A DNA stretch of 7,065 bases from positions 1 through 7,065 of the forward strand of contig JAFGVF010000039.1 of assembly GCA_016938155.1 (NCBI GenBank). The letters run 5' to 3'. The notes below the pieces were generated by a model. That model made no database searches, was not told the origin of the DNA, and worked only from the letters and a program-made list of their open reading frames with translations. Source of the stretch: Candidatus Cloacimonadota bacterium (GTDB taxonomy: Bacteria; Cloacimonadota; Cloacimonadia; Cloacimonadales; JAFGVF01). Shown here one piece after another: positions 1-6,049 of the stretch. Each line of letters begins with the position of its first letter. The stretch's first letter is position 1. The position numbers and the translations under genes are program-made.

Positions 1-2214
1 AAAATCTTTCCAATCATTCCATACTTTATCAATTACATCCTGCTCTATGCCATTCTTTTTACACCCTTCTTTGAAAAGCTCATACATCTTCTCCATCATT
101 TTGGCTTTCTTTTTTGATATGGCTTTTCTCAGAGTACCTGCCTGGGCACTTGTGAATCCCGCCATCACTTTCGAGAGTTGCATCACCTGCTCTTGATAAA
201 CTGTTACCCCGTATGTTTCTTTAAGTGTTTCTTCCATCAACGGATGGTAGTACTCAATTTTCTCTTCCCCGTGTTTTCGCTTAATATAAGCTGGAATGTT
301 CGCCATTGGACCTGGACGGTAAAGAGCAACCATCGCTATTAAATCTTCAAAGGTATTGGGTTTCAGTTCACGCAAATATCGTTGCATTCCCTTGGATTCA
401 TACTGAAATACTCCTATAGTATATCCATCTGAAAGCAGGTTATAGGTTGATTCATCTGTCAGTTCCACTTTCTCTATATCCAGCTCAATATCACGGTCAT
501 TTTTTAGCATCTTGAGAGTTTTATTGATGATTGTCAGTGTCTTTAATCCCAGAAAATCCATTTTCAGCATCTTCAAGTACTCAAGCCATTTCCCTTCATA
601 TTGAACCAATATACTATTCTCTGCACCCTTCTGTTGCGAAGTTGCCAAAGGTACAAATTCACTCAAATCACTCGGTCCGATAACTACTCCTGCGGCATGC
701 ATTCCGGTTTGTCTTACAAGTCCCTCCAGCACTTTTCCATGTCTCAGAATTGTTTGATAAAGCTCGTTACTATTCATCAATGCGACAAACTCTTTATACT
801 CATCTTCTGCTTTTTCGAGAGTAACCTTGGGTCCATCCGGGATAAGCTTTGTCATCTTATTGGCTTCTGCTGCTGAGACTTCCAAAACTCTGGCAACATC
901 TTTAATCACAGATTTTGCTTTTAATGTTCCAAATGTTACTATTTGCGAAACACTTTTCCTGCCATACTTCTGAACGACATAATCAATAACCTTTGCTCTG
1001 CCTTCAGCACAAAAATCTATATCAATATCAGGCATTCCGACTCGCTCTAAGTCCAGAAATCTCTCAAACAATAAACCATATTTTAAAGGGTCAAGTCTTG
1101 TAATATCTAAGCAATAGGATACTATGCTTCCGGCTGCTGAACCTCTTCCCGGTCCAACAGGGATATCCTGATCCCTTGCTGCATCGAGAAAGTCTTTGAC
1201 AACCAGGAAATATGCATTGTAACCCATTTTACTGATTACACTTAGTTCAAAATCTATACGGTCTGTTACTTCTTTTGTAAGTTCAGGATACCTTTCTTCA
1301 GCTCCTTTATATACCAAATCCCGCACATAAGCATCGGTATCGTCATTATACTCAATCGGGATATCCATTCTTGGAAAAAGAAACTCATCATATTCTAATT
1401 TCAGATTGATTTGCTCAGCTATTTTGTTAGTGTTTTCATAAGCTTCAGGTAGCTCAGGAAACAATTTTCTCATCTCTTCTTCACTCTTAAAATAGAGTTC
1501 TGAAGTATCATATCTCATTCTATCCGGATCAGAGAACATCTTCCCTGTTTGGATGCATAAAAGCAAATCGTGTGACTCCCAATCCTCCATGTTTATGTAA
1601 TGACAATCATTTGTTACAACCATGGGAGTATCGGTTTCCTGGGCTAATTTTATCAAAAGTGGCATCACTTTTTTCTCGTTATCCAATTGATGATTCTGTA
1701 ATTCAATGTAAAAATCAGCCCCGAAGATATCTTTATACTCTTTCAAGATTTCTTTGGCTTGCTCCTCATATCCATTCAAAAGAGCATTTGGTAGCTCTCC
1801 CTGAATACATGCAGAAAGGCATATTAATCCTTCACTGTATTCTCTTAGAAGTCGTTTATCTATCCGTGCCTTATAATAGAATCCTTCTATAAAGGAATGC
1901 GTACTCAGTTTCATCAGATTCTTGTAGCCCTGCATGTTCTTTGCTAAGAGTACAAGATGAAAGCGTCGCTCTTTTTTTGATGATTCTTCTCTGACATCTC
2001 CGTTTATGATATAAGCTTCAATGCCTATAATTGGCTTTACCCCTTCCTCAATACACTTTTCGTAAAAGTCGATAGTTCCGTAGAGATTCCCATGGTCTGT
2101 CATAGCAACGGCTGTCATTCCGAGTTCTTTAGCTTTGTGAGCCATTTTATCAACCCTACAGGCTCCGTCTAATAGTGAATATTGCGTGTGATTATGCAGA
2201 TGTACAAAAGCCAT
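1..2214 (-). CDS. dnaE: DNA polymerase III alpha subunit, N-terminal 738 codons (partial)
   Basis: This is the catalytic subunit of the replicative DNA polymerase, a C-family polymerase acting in the cytoplasm at the fork. The frame is open from the ATG at 2214 to the window edge with no stop, so the 3' part (roughly the last third, including the expected HhH and OB domains) is outside. The PHP domain begins at once (residues 4-16, VHLHNHTQYSLLD). The polymerase core shows GPGRGSAAGS (354-363), PDIDIDF with the first two catalytic aspartates at D396 and D398, MDFLGL with the third at D553, and RPGPM (633-637). These positions match E. coli D401, D403 and D555 closely, so this is DnaE type rather than PolC. 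I see no sign of an intein or frameshift. The start is supported by GGAG 7 nt upstream and by PHP homology starting at residue 4. The gene is co-directional with the operon at 2957-6535 but separated from it by about 740 bp. Confidence 0.97.
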   Translation of the reverse strand, partial: MAFVHLHNHTQYSLLDGACRVDKMAHKAKELGMTAVAMTDHGNLYGTIDFYEKCIEEGVKPIIGIEAYIINGDVREESSKKERRFHLVLLAKNMQGYKNLMKLSTHSFIEGFYYKARIDKRLLREYSEGLICLSACIQGELPNALLNGYEEQAKEILKEYKDIFGADFYIELQNHQLDNEKKVMPLLIKLAQETDTPMVVTNDCHYINMEDWESHDLLLCIQTGKMFSDPDRMRYDTSELYFKSEEEMRKLFPELPEAYENTNKIAEQINLKLEYDEFLFPRMDIPIEYNDDTDAYVRDLVYKGAEERYPELTKEVTDRIDFELSVISKMGYNAYFLVVKDFLDAARDQDIPVGPGRGSAAGSIVSYCLDITRLDPLKYGLLFERFLDLERVGMPDIDIDFCAEGRAKVIDYVVQKYGRKSVSQIVTFGTLKAKSVIKDVARVLEVSAAEANKMTKLIPDGPKVTLEKAEDEYKEFVALMNSNELYQTILRHGKVLEGLVRQTGMHAAGVVIGPSDLSEFVPLATSQQKGAENSILVQYEGKWLEYLKMLKMDFLGLKTLTIINKTLKMLKNDRDIELDIEKVELTDESTYNLLSDGYTIGVFQYESKGMQRYLRELKPNTFEDLIAMVALYRPGPMANIPAYIKRKHGEEKIEYYHPLMEETLKETYGVTVYQEQVMQLSKVMAGFTSAQAGTLRKAISKKKAKMMEKMYELFKEGCKKNGIEQDVIDKVWNDWKDF

Positions 2215-2241
2215 TCAGAAACTCCGATTGTTTTTTATAAA

Positions 2242-2270
2242 CTTAATGATTCCCCTGCCGATATTGTCAA
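2242..2270 (-). promoter_or_regulatory. Candidate dnaE promoter
   Basis: On the minus strand a perfect -35 box TTGACA (2270-2265) is followed after 17 nt by ATTAAG (2247-2242), a poor -10 match (3 of 6), about 27 nt before the dnaE start codon. An A/T-rich stretch including TATAAA lies slightly downstream but is too far from this -35. The -35 box is seen directly; the choice of -10 is a guess. Confidence 0.4.
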
Positions 2271-2471
2271 ACTCTTTTCCCGCTTATTTTATCTTGCACG
2301 ATTAACTCATTATCAGATAGGTAATTTCTCTCTTTCTTGATAGATTTAAATGATTCTTTTCATTTCCTGACTGATTTTTTGTACTTTCAGCATTTTGCAT
2401 TTTCAATTCTTAACTATTAATTGCTCCATTCCAACCCACGGGAAAAATCAGCGAATAATTTATGAACAAAA

Positions 2472-2480
2472 TGTGGATAA
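2472..2480 (-). promoter_or_regulatory. Perfect DnaA box (TTATCCACA)
   Basis: The minus strand reads TTATCCACA, the strong consensus DnaA-binding site. It lies about 260 bp upstream of dnaE and 10 bp from the start of an 11-bp tandem repeat. A single perfect box is expected by chance about once per 130 kb on either strand, so on its own it is suggestive. No cluster of further boxes and no dnaA or dnaN gene is visible, so this is not evidence for oriC. Confidence 0.4.
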
Positions 2481-2490
2481 CTCAGGGGGA

Positions 2491-2545
2491 GCCCCGAGAG
2501 AGTCCCGAGTGATTCCCGCGAAATTCCCGTGTGATTCCCGTATGT
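2491..2545. repeat. 11-bp tandem repeat, five units
   Basis: Five directly repeated 11-bp units run without gaps: 2491-2501, 2502-2512, 2513-2523, 2524-2534 and 2535-2545. The shared core is TCCCG in units 2 to 5 and CCCCG in unit 1, and the consensus is TTCCCGYGTGA; units 1 and 5 are the most degenerate. The block is clearly richer in G+C than its surroundings. It lies 10 bp from the DnaA box, which gives an iteron-like appearance, but no initiator gene is near. It could equally be a dispersed microsatellite-type element. Confidence 0.75.
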
Positions 2546-2592
2546 TTGGATAGAGCTGAGAGAAAAATAGGTAAAAAATGTGATTGGTAGTA

Positions 2593-2764
2593 GCTTCAGA
2601 ACTTGAAGCAGGATATATTTCTAAGCTGGGGCTTTGGAAAAGAAAGATATGGAATAGATTAAAAGATGATAATTCCCTCAGCCTCCGCTTTTAAGCGGTG
2701 GTTCGACATAAGCAAGATACCAAACTCCTCCCCTCCCCGGTATCCAACCAAAGGTCTAAAGACC
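2593..2764. repeat. Series of small hairpins in the dnaE-upstream spacer
   Basis: Four short dyads occur in sequence. GCTTCA/TGAAGC at 2593-2609 has a 5-nt loop. CCGCTT/AAGCGG at 2685-2698 has a 2-nt loop and can be extended past a T-T mismatch by two more pairs. GATACC/GGTATC at 2716-2744 has a 17-nt pyrimidine-rich loop. GGTCT/AGACC at 2753-2764 has a 2-nt loop. None is followed by a convincing T tract. They have the character of the palindromic non-coding DNA also seen at 6600-7065. I see no gene in the 742 bp between dnaE and the gene ending at 2957. Confidence 0.5.
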
Positions 2765-2785
2765 ATTTGACAGGTCTCGTCATTT

Positions 2786-2813
2786 AGCATTCAGCATTCA
2801 GCATTCAGTATTC
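2786..2813. repeat. 7-bp tandem repeat (AGCATTC x4)
   Basis: Four tandem heptamers are present: three exact AGCATTC units (2786-2792, 2793-2799, 2800-2806) and one AGTATTC (2807-2813). A related fragment, catttagcatta, recurs at 2881-2892. Heptanucleotide arrays of this kind are common slippage-prone intergenic repeats in several bacterial groups. No function can be inferred. Confidence 0.75.
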
Positions 2814-2830
2814 CCCACAGAAGGCTACTT

Positions 2831-2873
2831 TCGCATAGCCCCGAACTCACTACGCTCGTATGGGTGCGAGCTT
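2831..2873 (+). repeat. Left arm of a 43-bp inverted repeat flanking the operon
   Basis: This 43-bp segment matches the reverse complement of 6781-6823 at 37 of 43 positions. The first 18 bases (2831-2848) are identical, as is the decamer ggtgcgagct near the other end. The similarity stops abruptly on both sides. The two arms are about 3.9 kb apart and enclose the entire seven-gene metal-cofactor operon. The repeat contains no reading frame of note and has the look of a dispersed non-coding element. Confidence 0.8.
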
Positions 2874-2894
2874 CTATTTGCATTTAGCATTAAA

Positions 2895-2940
2895 TGTAGA
2901 GACGCACGGCCGTGCGTCTCTACGGTCGTGCGTCTCTACA
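2895..2940. repeat. Perfect 28-bp palindrome plus extra half copy
   Basis: Positions 2896-2923 form a perfect palindrome centred on GGCC, with the arm sequence GTAGAGACGCACGG. A further right arm follows directly at 2924-2939. The left arm TGTAGAGACGCAC (2895-2907) can therefore pair with either of two right arms, giving a tight cruciform or a larger 13-bp stem closing at 2940. The element begins 16 bp past the stop codon of the gene ending at 2957. It could act as a 3'-end RNA-stabilising hairpin for the operon, but there is no T tract for classical termination. Palindromes with GTAGAGACGC-type arms are familiar as dispersed repeats in several phyla. Confidence 0.85.
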
Positions 2941-2956
2941 TAAGATGATTACAGAT

Positions 2957-3295
2957 TTAACTCTGTTTCAGTATCCCGGTTTTATAGGCTTCGTACGCTT
3001 CTTTAACAGTCATATTGCCGGCACCGATATAGATCTTCAAATCGGTTTTGGTCAGGACGGCAGCAGCGTTTCCACCGGGACCGTTACCGGTAATGAGAAC
3101 CTGAGGTTTCAGGTCAAAGATGAGTTGGGCTGTCTTGGGTCCGGCTCCGTGGGCGACATCTGCAATGTCTCTGTTGTCAAAATTGGTTATTTCATCTTTT
3201 TCTTCATCATAGATTAAAATATATTCCGTTCTACCGAAACGCGGATCAATACTGGCGTTCCAGTCTGTACCTGTGGTGGTAAATGCTATCTTCAT
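2957..3295 (-). CDS. NifX/NifB-type Fe-Mo cofactor-binding family protein (ORP/MTH1175-like), second copy
   Basis: This 112-aa protein belongs to the dinitrogenase iron-molybdenum cofactor family (the RNase-H-like fold of NifX, the NifB C-terminus, MTH1175 and ORP), whose members bind Mo-, Fe- or Cu-containing sulfur clusters. It opens with the family-type beta strand MKIAF, has the DPRFGR segment at residues 17-22, and carries the glycine-rich stretch ITGNGPGGNA around residues 68-77 followed by IYIGAG. There is no NifB radical-SAM part, and I see no cysteine. The ATG overlaps the stop of the upstream ATPase (ATGA, 3292-3295), and GGAG lies 5 nt ahead, so it should be translationally coupled. 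It is the last gene of the operon. A cluster-carrier or scaffold role working with the two Fe-S ATPases is inferred from context; the physiological cluster cannot be named. Confidence 0.9.
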   Translation of the reverse strand: MKIAFTTTGTDWNASIDPRFGRTEYILIYDEEKDEITNFDNRDIADVAHGAGPKTAQLIFDLKPQVLITGNGPGGNAAAVLTKTDLKIYIGAGNMTVKEAYEAYKTGILKQS

Positions 3296-4173
3296 TGTTT
3301 CTCCAATATTAGTTTTAAATCAGTCCAACAGATAGTAAGAACTCCGGTTATGGGGCTATCAGGATATTCCACAATAGTCTGTCCATTTGTCATAGCCTTT
3401 GTGAAGCTCTCATCATAAGGCAAATCAGCCAGATGTTGGATTCCGTTATTTGTTAAGAAGAGCTTAATCTCTGCTGATACCTGCTCATTCAGATCAGCCT
3501 TGTTAATTATACAACCCGACGGTATGCGGAATTTCTCTACCAGTTGATAGACCCTCTCCAAATCGTGGATACCGGAGACAGTCGGTTCTGTGACGAACAC
3601 AACGAAATCAGCACCGGATAGTGAGGAAACTACAGGACAACCTATTCCTGGAGAACCATCGACGATGATATAAGGTTTATTCTCAAGAGTCGCAATAGCC
3701 TTTGCTTCCCGTTTTACTTTGGCAACCAGTTTCCCTGAGTTGTCAGCCCCTATTTTCAAGCCGGCGTGAACCATCTTGGCTCCCGTCTTGATATCAGAAA
3801 CATACCATTTACCGACATTCTGTTCAACCATGCTTATCGCCCCTGCCGGGCAGATATGACCGCAATATCCGCAACCTTCACAATTGAGGTTTGAGACCTC
3901 ATATTGACCGGTCTCATGATTGATGGCTTCAAAGCGGCAAACCTGCTCGCATTTCCCGCATTTAATACACTTCTCCGGATCAATCTCAGCAGCAACGCCA
4001 CTGTAGAAATCATCCTGCATAAACCAGTCCGGTTTCAGAAGAAGATGCATATCGGCAGCATCCACATCACAGTCGGCAATAATAGCATCCGAGCCTGCCA
4101 ACATGGCAAACGACGCTGTGATGGAGGTCTTCCCCGTTCCGCCCTTACCGGAGATGATTACAATCTCTTTCAT
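3292..4173 (-). CDS. MinD/Mrp-type ATPase with inserted 2x[4Fe-4S] ferredoxin domain (copy B)
   Basis: This 293-aa cytoplasmic P-loop ATPase is of the SIMIBI/ParA-Mrp class. The deviant Walker A is GKGGTGKTS (residues 9-17, with signature lysine K10 and catalytic-loop lysine K15). The switch region follows at ADCDVDAAD (33-41). A bacterial ferredoxin insert has cysteines C69, C72, C75, C79 and C98, C101, C104, C108, the classical ligands for two [4Fe-4S] clusters. The Walker B segment is VDGSPGIGCPV (171-181). Family members work as dimers in Fe-S or metal-cluster transfer and are found in ORP-type operons and beside NifX-family genes. The start overlaps the stop of copy A (ATGA, 4170-4173), and AGGAG lies 8 nt upstream. 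Its end overlaps the start of the second NifX-like gene. The cargo is unknown; a nitrogenase NifH function is unlikely given the ferredoxin insert and the absence of nif genes. Confidence 0.95.
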   Translation of the reverse strand: MKEIVIISGKGGTGKTSITASFAMLAGSDAIIADCDVDAADMHLLLKPDWFMQDDFYSGVAAEIDPEKCIKCGKCEQVCRFEAINHETGQYEVSNLNCEGCGYCGHICPAGAISMVEQNVGKWYVSDIKTGAKMVHAGLKIGADNSGKLVAKVKREAKAIATLENKPYIIVDGSPGIGCPVVSSLSGADFVVFVTEPTVSGIHDLERVYQLVEKFRIPSGCIINKADLNEQVSAEIKLFLTNNGIQHLADLPYDESFTKAMTNGQTIVEYPDSPITGVLTICWTDLKLILEKQ

Positions 4174-5036
4174 AATGACATCTCCTTTTGTAAACGGTTA
4201 CAGTAGTCTGCAATAAGCTCTAATTCTCTCTTAAATTCGGGGATATGTGGATATATCAATTCACCCCGGGAATAGAGCGTGGCAATCTCCCGCTGATTGG
4301 GGATTTTAGCAACTAAATCAATCCCTTCTCTTTCACAGTATTTCTCAACTTCCGCATCTCCGATGCCGAAACGATTAATAATAACTGCAAAACCTATTCC
4401 AAGCTCCCGCATAGTCTCCACAGCCAACTTCAGGTCGTGCAGACCGAAGGGTGTTGGTTCTGTTACCAGAAGCACAAAATCTGCCTCCTTTGTTGCCTCA
4501 ATCACAGGACATGAGGTTCCGGGTGGAGAATCGTATAGTTTCAATATAGAGTCGGGAAATCTCTCATCGACATACCTGATAGTCTGGGCGATTAGCGGAA
4601 CTGCCTGTTCCTGGCCGATATCCAGCTTACTGCTGATAAAATTAAGCTCATCCATTTTATACTCGGTCAACTCCCCCATTTTGAGCTTGGTCATCGGGAG
4701 AGAATGGGTGGGGCATAACTCGCTACAGGCATAACAGCTGTGACAAAGCTCCGGGAAGACCATTATATTATCACCGAGCTTCATGATGGAGTTGAAGTTG
4801 CAGACCTTCTGACAATTCCCGCAAAGCGTGCAGGTCGAGGCTTCCCATTGCGGGATTGCTTTATACATCTCCTGCCGGTTTACCAATTCGCCCTTGAGGA
4901 ACAACCCGGAGTTCGGTTCCTCCACATCCAGATCAACAAGTACAACCTGTCTGATTTCTGATAAATATTTAGCAAGGTTAGTGGAGACAGTCGTTTTGCC
5001 TGTCCCCCCCTTCCCGCTGGCAATAGCTATTTTCAT
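4170..5036 (-). CDS. MinD/Mrp-type ATPase with inserted 2x[4Fe-4S] ferredoxin domain (copy A)
   Basis: This 288-aa paralogue of the following gene has the same layout. The deviant Walker A is GKGGTGKTT (8-16, K9 and K14), the switch segment is VDLDVEEPN (34-42), and the ferredoxin insert has cysteines at 69, 72, 75, 79 and 98, 101, 104, 108. Walker B is YDSPPGTSCPV (168-178). The eight Fe-S ligands have the same residue numbers as in copy B although the surrounding sequence differs considerably, which points to an old duplication kept in register. The likely role is ATP-dependent assembly or delivery of a metal-sulfur cluster, probably as a heterodimer with copy B; this is inferred from ORP-type clusters. 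The start lies 9 nt after the stop of the NifX-like gene. Its Shine-Dalgarno is weak, so translation probably depends on coupling, and the MKIAIASGKGG motif fixes the start. Confidence 0.95.
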   Translation of the reverse strand: MKIAIASGKGGTGKTTVSTNLAKYLSEIRQVVLVDLDVEEPNSGLFLKGELVNRQEMYKAIPQWEASTCTLCGNCQKVCNFNSIMKLGDNIMVFPELCHSCYACSELCPTHSLPMTKLKMGELTEYKMDELNFISSKLDIGQEQAVPLIAQTIRYVDERFPDSILKLYDSPPGTSCPVIEATKEADFVLLVTEPTPFGLHDLKLAVETMRELGIGFAVIINRFGIGDAEVEKYCEREGIDLVAKIPNQREIATLYSRGELIYPHIPEFKRELELIADYCNRLQKEMSL

Positions 5037-5045
5037 CTTAAATCT

Positions 5046-5417
5046 TTAGTGATTGCATGAATGATTGTGATCATCTTCATCATGATTACAGAGGTTATCG
5101 CCGGATTTCATTTCACCGGCAATGTAGGTCTCTACAAGCTGTTCAAGCGATACATTCGGAACACCGATGAACACCTGAATATTGTTCTGAGCAAACAGGT
5201 CCTGTGCTCTCTGACCCATGCCACCACCGATTATCACATTACAACCCAATTCTCTTAGAAATCTGGGGTGTGAACCGGGCTCATGCGGAGGAGGTGTTAT
5301 CATCTCATGTGAGACAATCCTGTCATCTTCAACTACATAAATAGCAAACTTCTCACAATGACCGAAATGAGCACTCAAGGCACCACCGGTTGTTGGAATC
5401 GCAATCTTTCTGTTCAT
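5046..5417 (-). CDS. NifX/ORP-family metal-cluster-binding protein with His/Cys-rich tail
   Basis: This 123-aa protein is in the dinitrogenase Fe-Mo cofactor (NifX/MTH1175/ORP) family. The motifs seen are the opening strand KIAIPTTG, SAHFGHCEKF (15-24), EPGSHPRFL, and IIGGGMGQRAQDLF followed by VFIGV. These resemble the ORP branch more than classical NifX. After the fold ends near residue 107 there is a short metal-ligand-rich tail with two cysteines (C110, C121), four histidines (112, 117, 119, 123) and an acidic DEDD run, which could bind or store a metal. C21 within HFGHC is another possible ligand. The ATG overlaps the stop of the 83-aa gene (ATGA, 5414-5417), and AAGGAG stands 5 nt ahead. 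It precedes the two Fe-S ATPases, which are its probable partners. The bound cluster is not deducible from sequence. Confidence 0.92.
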   Translation of the reverse strand: MNRKIAIPTTGGALSAHFGHCEKFAIYVVEDDRIVSHEMITPPPHEPGSHPRFLRELGCNVIIGGGMGQRAQDLFAQNNIQVFIGVPNVSLEQLVETYIAGEMKSGDNLCNHDEDDHNHSCNH

Positions 5418-5665
5418 ATTTTCTCCTTATCTTTTACATCGTACACTTTATATTCGGGTGTGATAACCCTGTGTTTATTTCCCGTATCTCGCTTACTGAG
5501 CAACTTTTGGGCAGTCGTTCTTATCAATCCGTTCTCTTTTCTCAGATCATTGGCAACAACCACAGTGAAAAACGAGATTATTAGATTCCAAAACCTATCC
5601 GGCAAACTTCTTGTTGTACCGGAAGGGGTTTTGAAACGCCGATTTCTATACATATATTTATTCAT
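5414..5665 (-). CDS. Unrecognised basic 83-aa protein of the operon
   Basis: I do not recognise a family. The protein is strongly basic (19 Lys/Arg against 8 Asp/Glu). It has an Arg-rich N-terminus (residues 7-24), one hydrophobic stretch FWNLIISFFTVVVA (25-38), and a charged C-terminal half with no cysteine. The hydrophobic stretch is short for a transmembrane helix but could be a membrane-anchoring or amphipathic helix, with the positive residues on the cytoplasmic side. It is likely real. It has a good Shine-Dalgarno (GGGAG, 5 nt spacing), starts just after an intra-operon terminator-like hairpin, and ends in an ATGA overlap with the NifX-like gene, as two other junctions of the operon do. 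By position it is the first gene of the downstream part of the operon. Function is unknown; membrane tethering of the ATPase/NifX complex is speculation. Confidence 0.72.
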   Translation of the reverse strand: MNKYMYRNRRFKTPSGTTRSLPDRFWNLIISFFTVVVANDLRKENGLIRTTAQKLLSKRDTGNKHRVITPEYKVYDVKDKEKI

Positions 5666-5677
5666 AAGAACTCCCTT

Positions 5678-5727
5678 AAAACTAAAAGGGCTGACACATC
5701 TATTATTGAGCCTTATGTCTCAGCCCT
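5678..5727 (-). terminator. Intra-operon rho-independent-type terminator or attenuator
   Basis: Starting 7 nt after the stop codon of the DUF5320-like gene, the minus strand forms a 12-pair stem (5727-5716 with 5698-5687, one C-C mismatch) around a 17-nt loop. The closing octamer AGGGCTGA/TCAGCCCT is perfect. The stem runs directly into TTTTAGTTTT (5687-5678), a T-rich tail, and the ribosome-binding site of the 83-aa gene follows at once. I see no good promoter after it. The likely effect is partial termination, so the two upstream genes are made in excess over the NifX/ATPase genes. Confidence 0.7.
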
Positions 5728-5734
5728 ACATTAA

Positions 5735-6025
5735 CTAATCTTTCTTAGGGATTTCTGTCAGCCGTTTTTCAACAGCTGCCAGTTCATCACGCAACATAGA
5801 GATTTCAGCCTCCAAAGCCTTCTTCTCACTCTCAGGTGAATAATCTGCTGCATTGTAACAGCCTCTGATGCCAAAGCCTCTTCCAAATCCGCGTCCACCA
5901 CCACATCTGCGACCCAAGCCGCGTCCACCTGCTACTCCAACACGGGTTCCATCATTACATGATCCCATTCTTCTTCCTGTCATTGGACCTTCACCATTGG
6001 GTCCTGTTCTGTCTCCTCTTGGCAT
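5735..6025 (-). CDS. DUF5320-like Gly/Arg-rich small protein
   Basis: This 96-aa protein has the family-typical opening MPRGDRTGPNGEGPMTGRR, then a Gly/Arg-rich low-complexity middle (residues 30-55, with repeated GRGFG-like units). The C-terminal third (about 64-93) is charged and heptad-like and should form a coiled coil. It has three cysteines (23, 41, 56). Proteins of this type regularly accompany DUF134 regulators and NifX/Mrp-type Fe-S genes in anaerobes, but their biochemical role is not established; a small scaffold or metal-handling protein is possible. The start is firm, with AAGGAGG lying 5 nt before the ATG. It follows the regulator gene by 24 nt and is followed by a terminator-like hairpin, which makes the two a likely bicistronic unit. 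Confidence 0.88.
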   Translation of the reverse strand: MPRGDRTGPNGEGPMTGRRMGSCNDGTRVGVAGGRGLGRRCGGGRGFGRGFGIRGCYNAADYSPESEKKALEAEISMLRDELAAVEKRLTEIPKKD

Positions 6026-6049
6026 AATTTCCTCCTTAGGATTACCAAG

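Noticed and set aside
2491..2545. CRISPR array
   Set aside because: The units are 11 bp, contiguous and without spacers.
2584..2694. Possible 36-codon frame with a TTG start (plus strand)
   Set aside because: It reads like protein sequence (LVVASELEAGYISKLGLW) but is very short, follows a stop codon directly and has no good start or ribosome-binding site. It might be a gene remnant, but I cannot support it.
2957..4173. Nitrogenase (nif) gene cluster
   Set aside because: The NifX-like fold and NifH-like P-loop suggest it at first glance, but the ATPases carry a ferredoxin insert and there is no nifD, nifK, nifE, nifN or radical-SAM nifB in the window.
4297..4734. 145-aa plus-strand open frame
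   Set aside because: It is antisense to the Fe-S ATPase copy A, which has all expected motifs in the minus frame.
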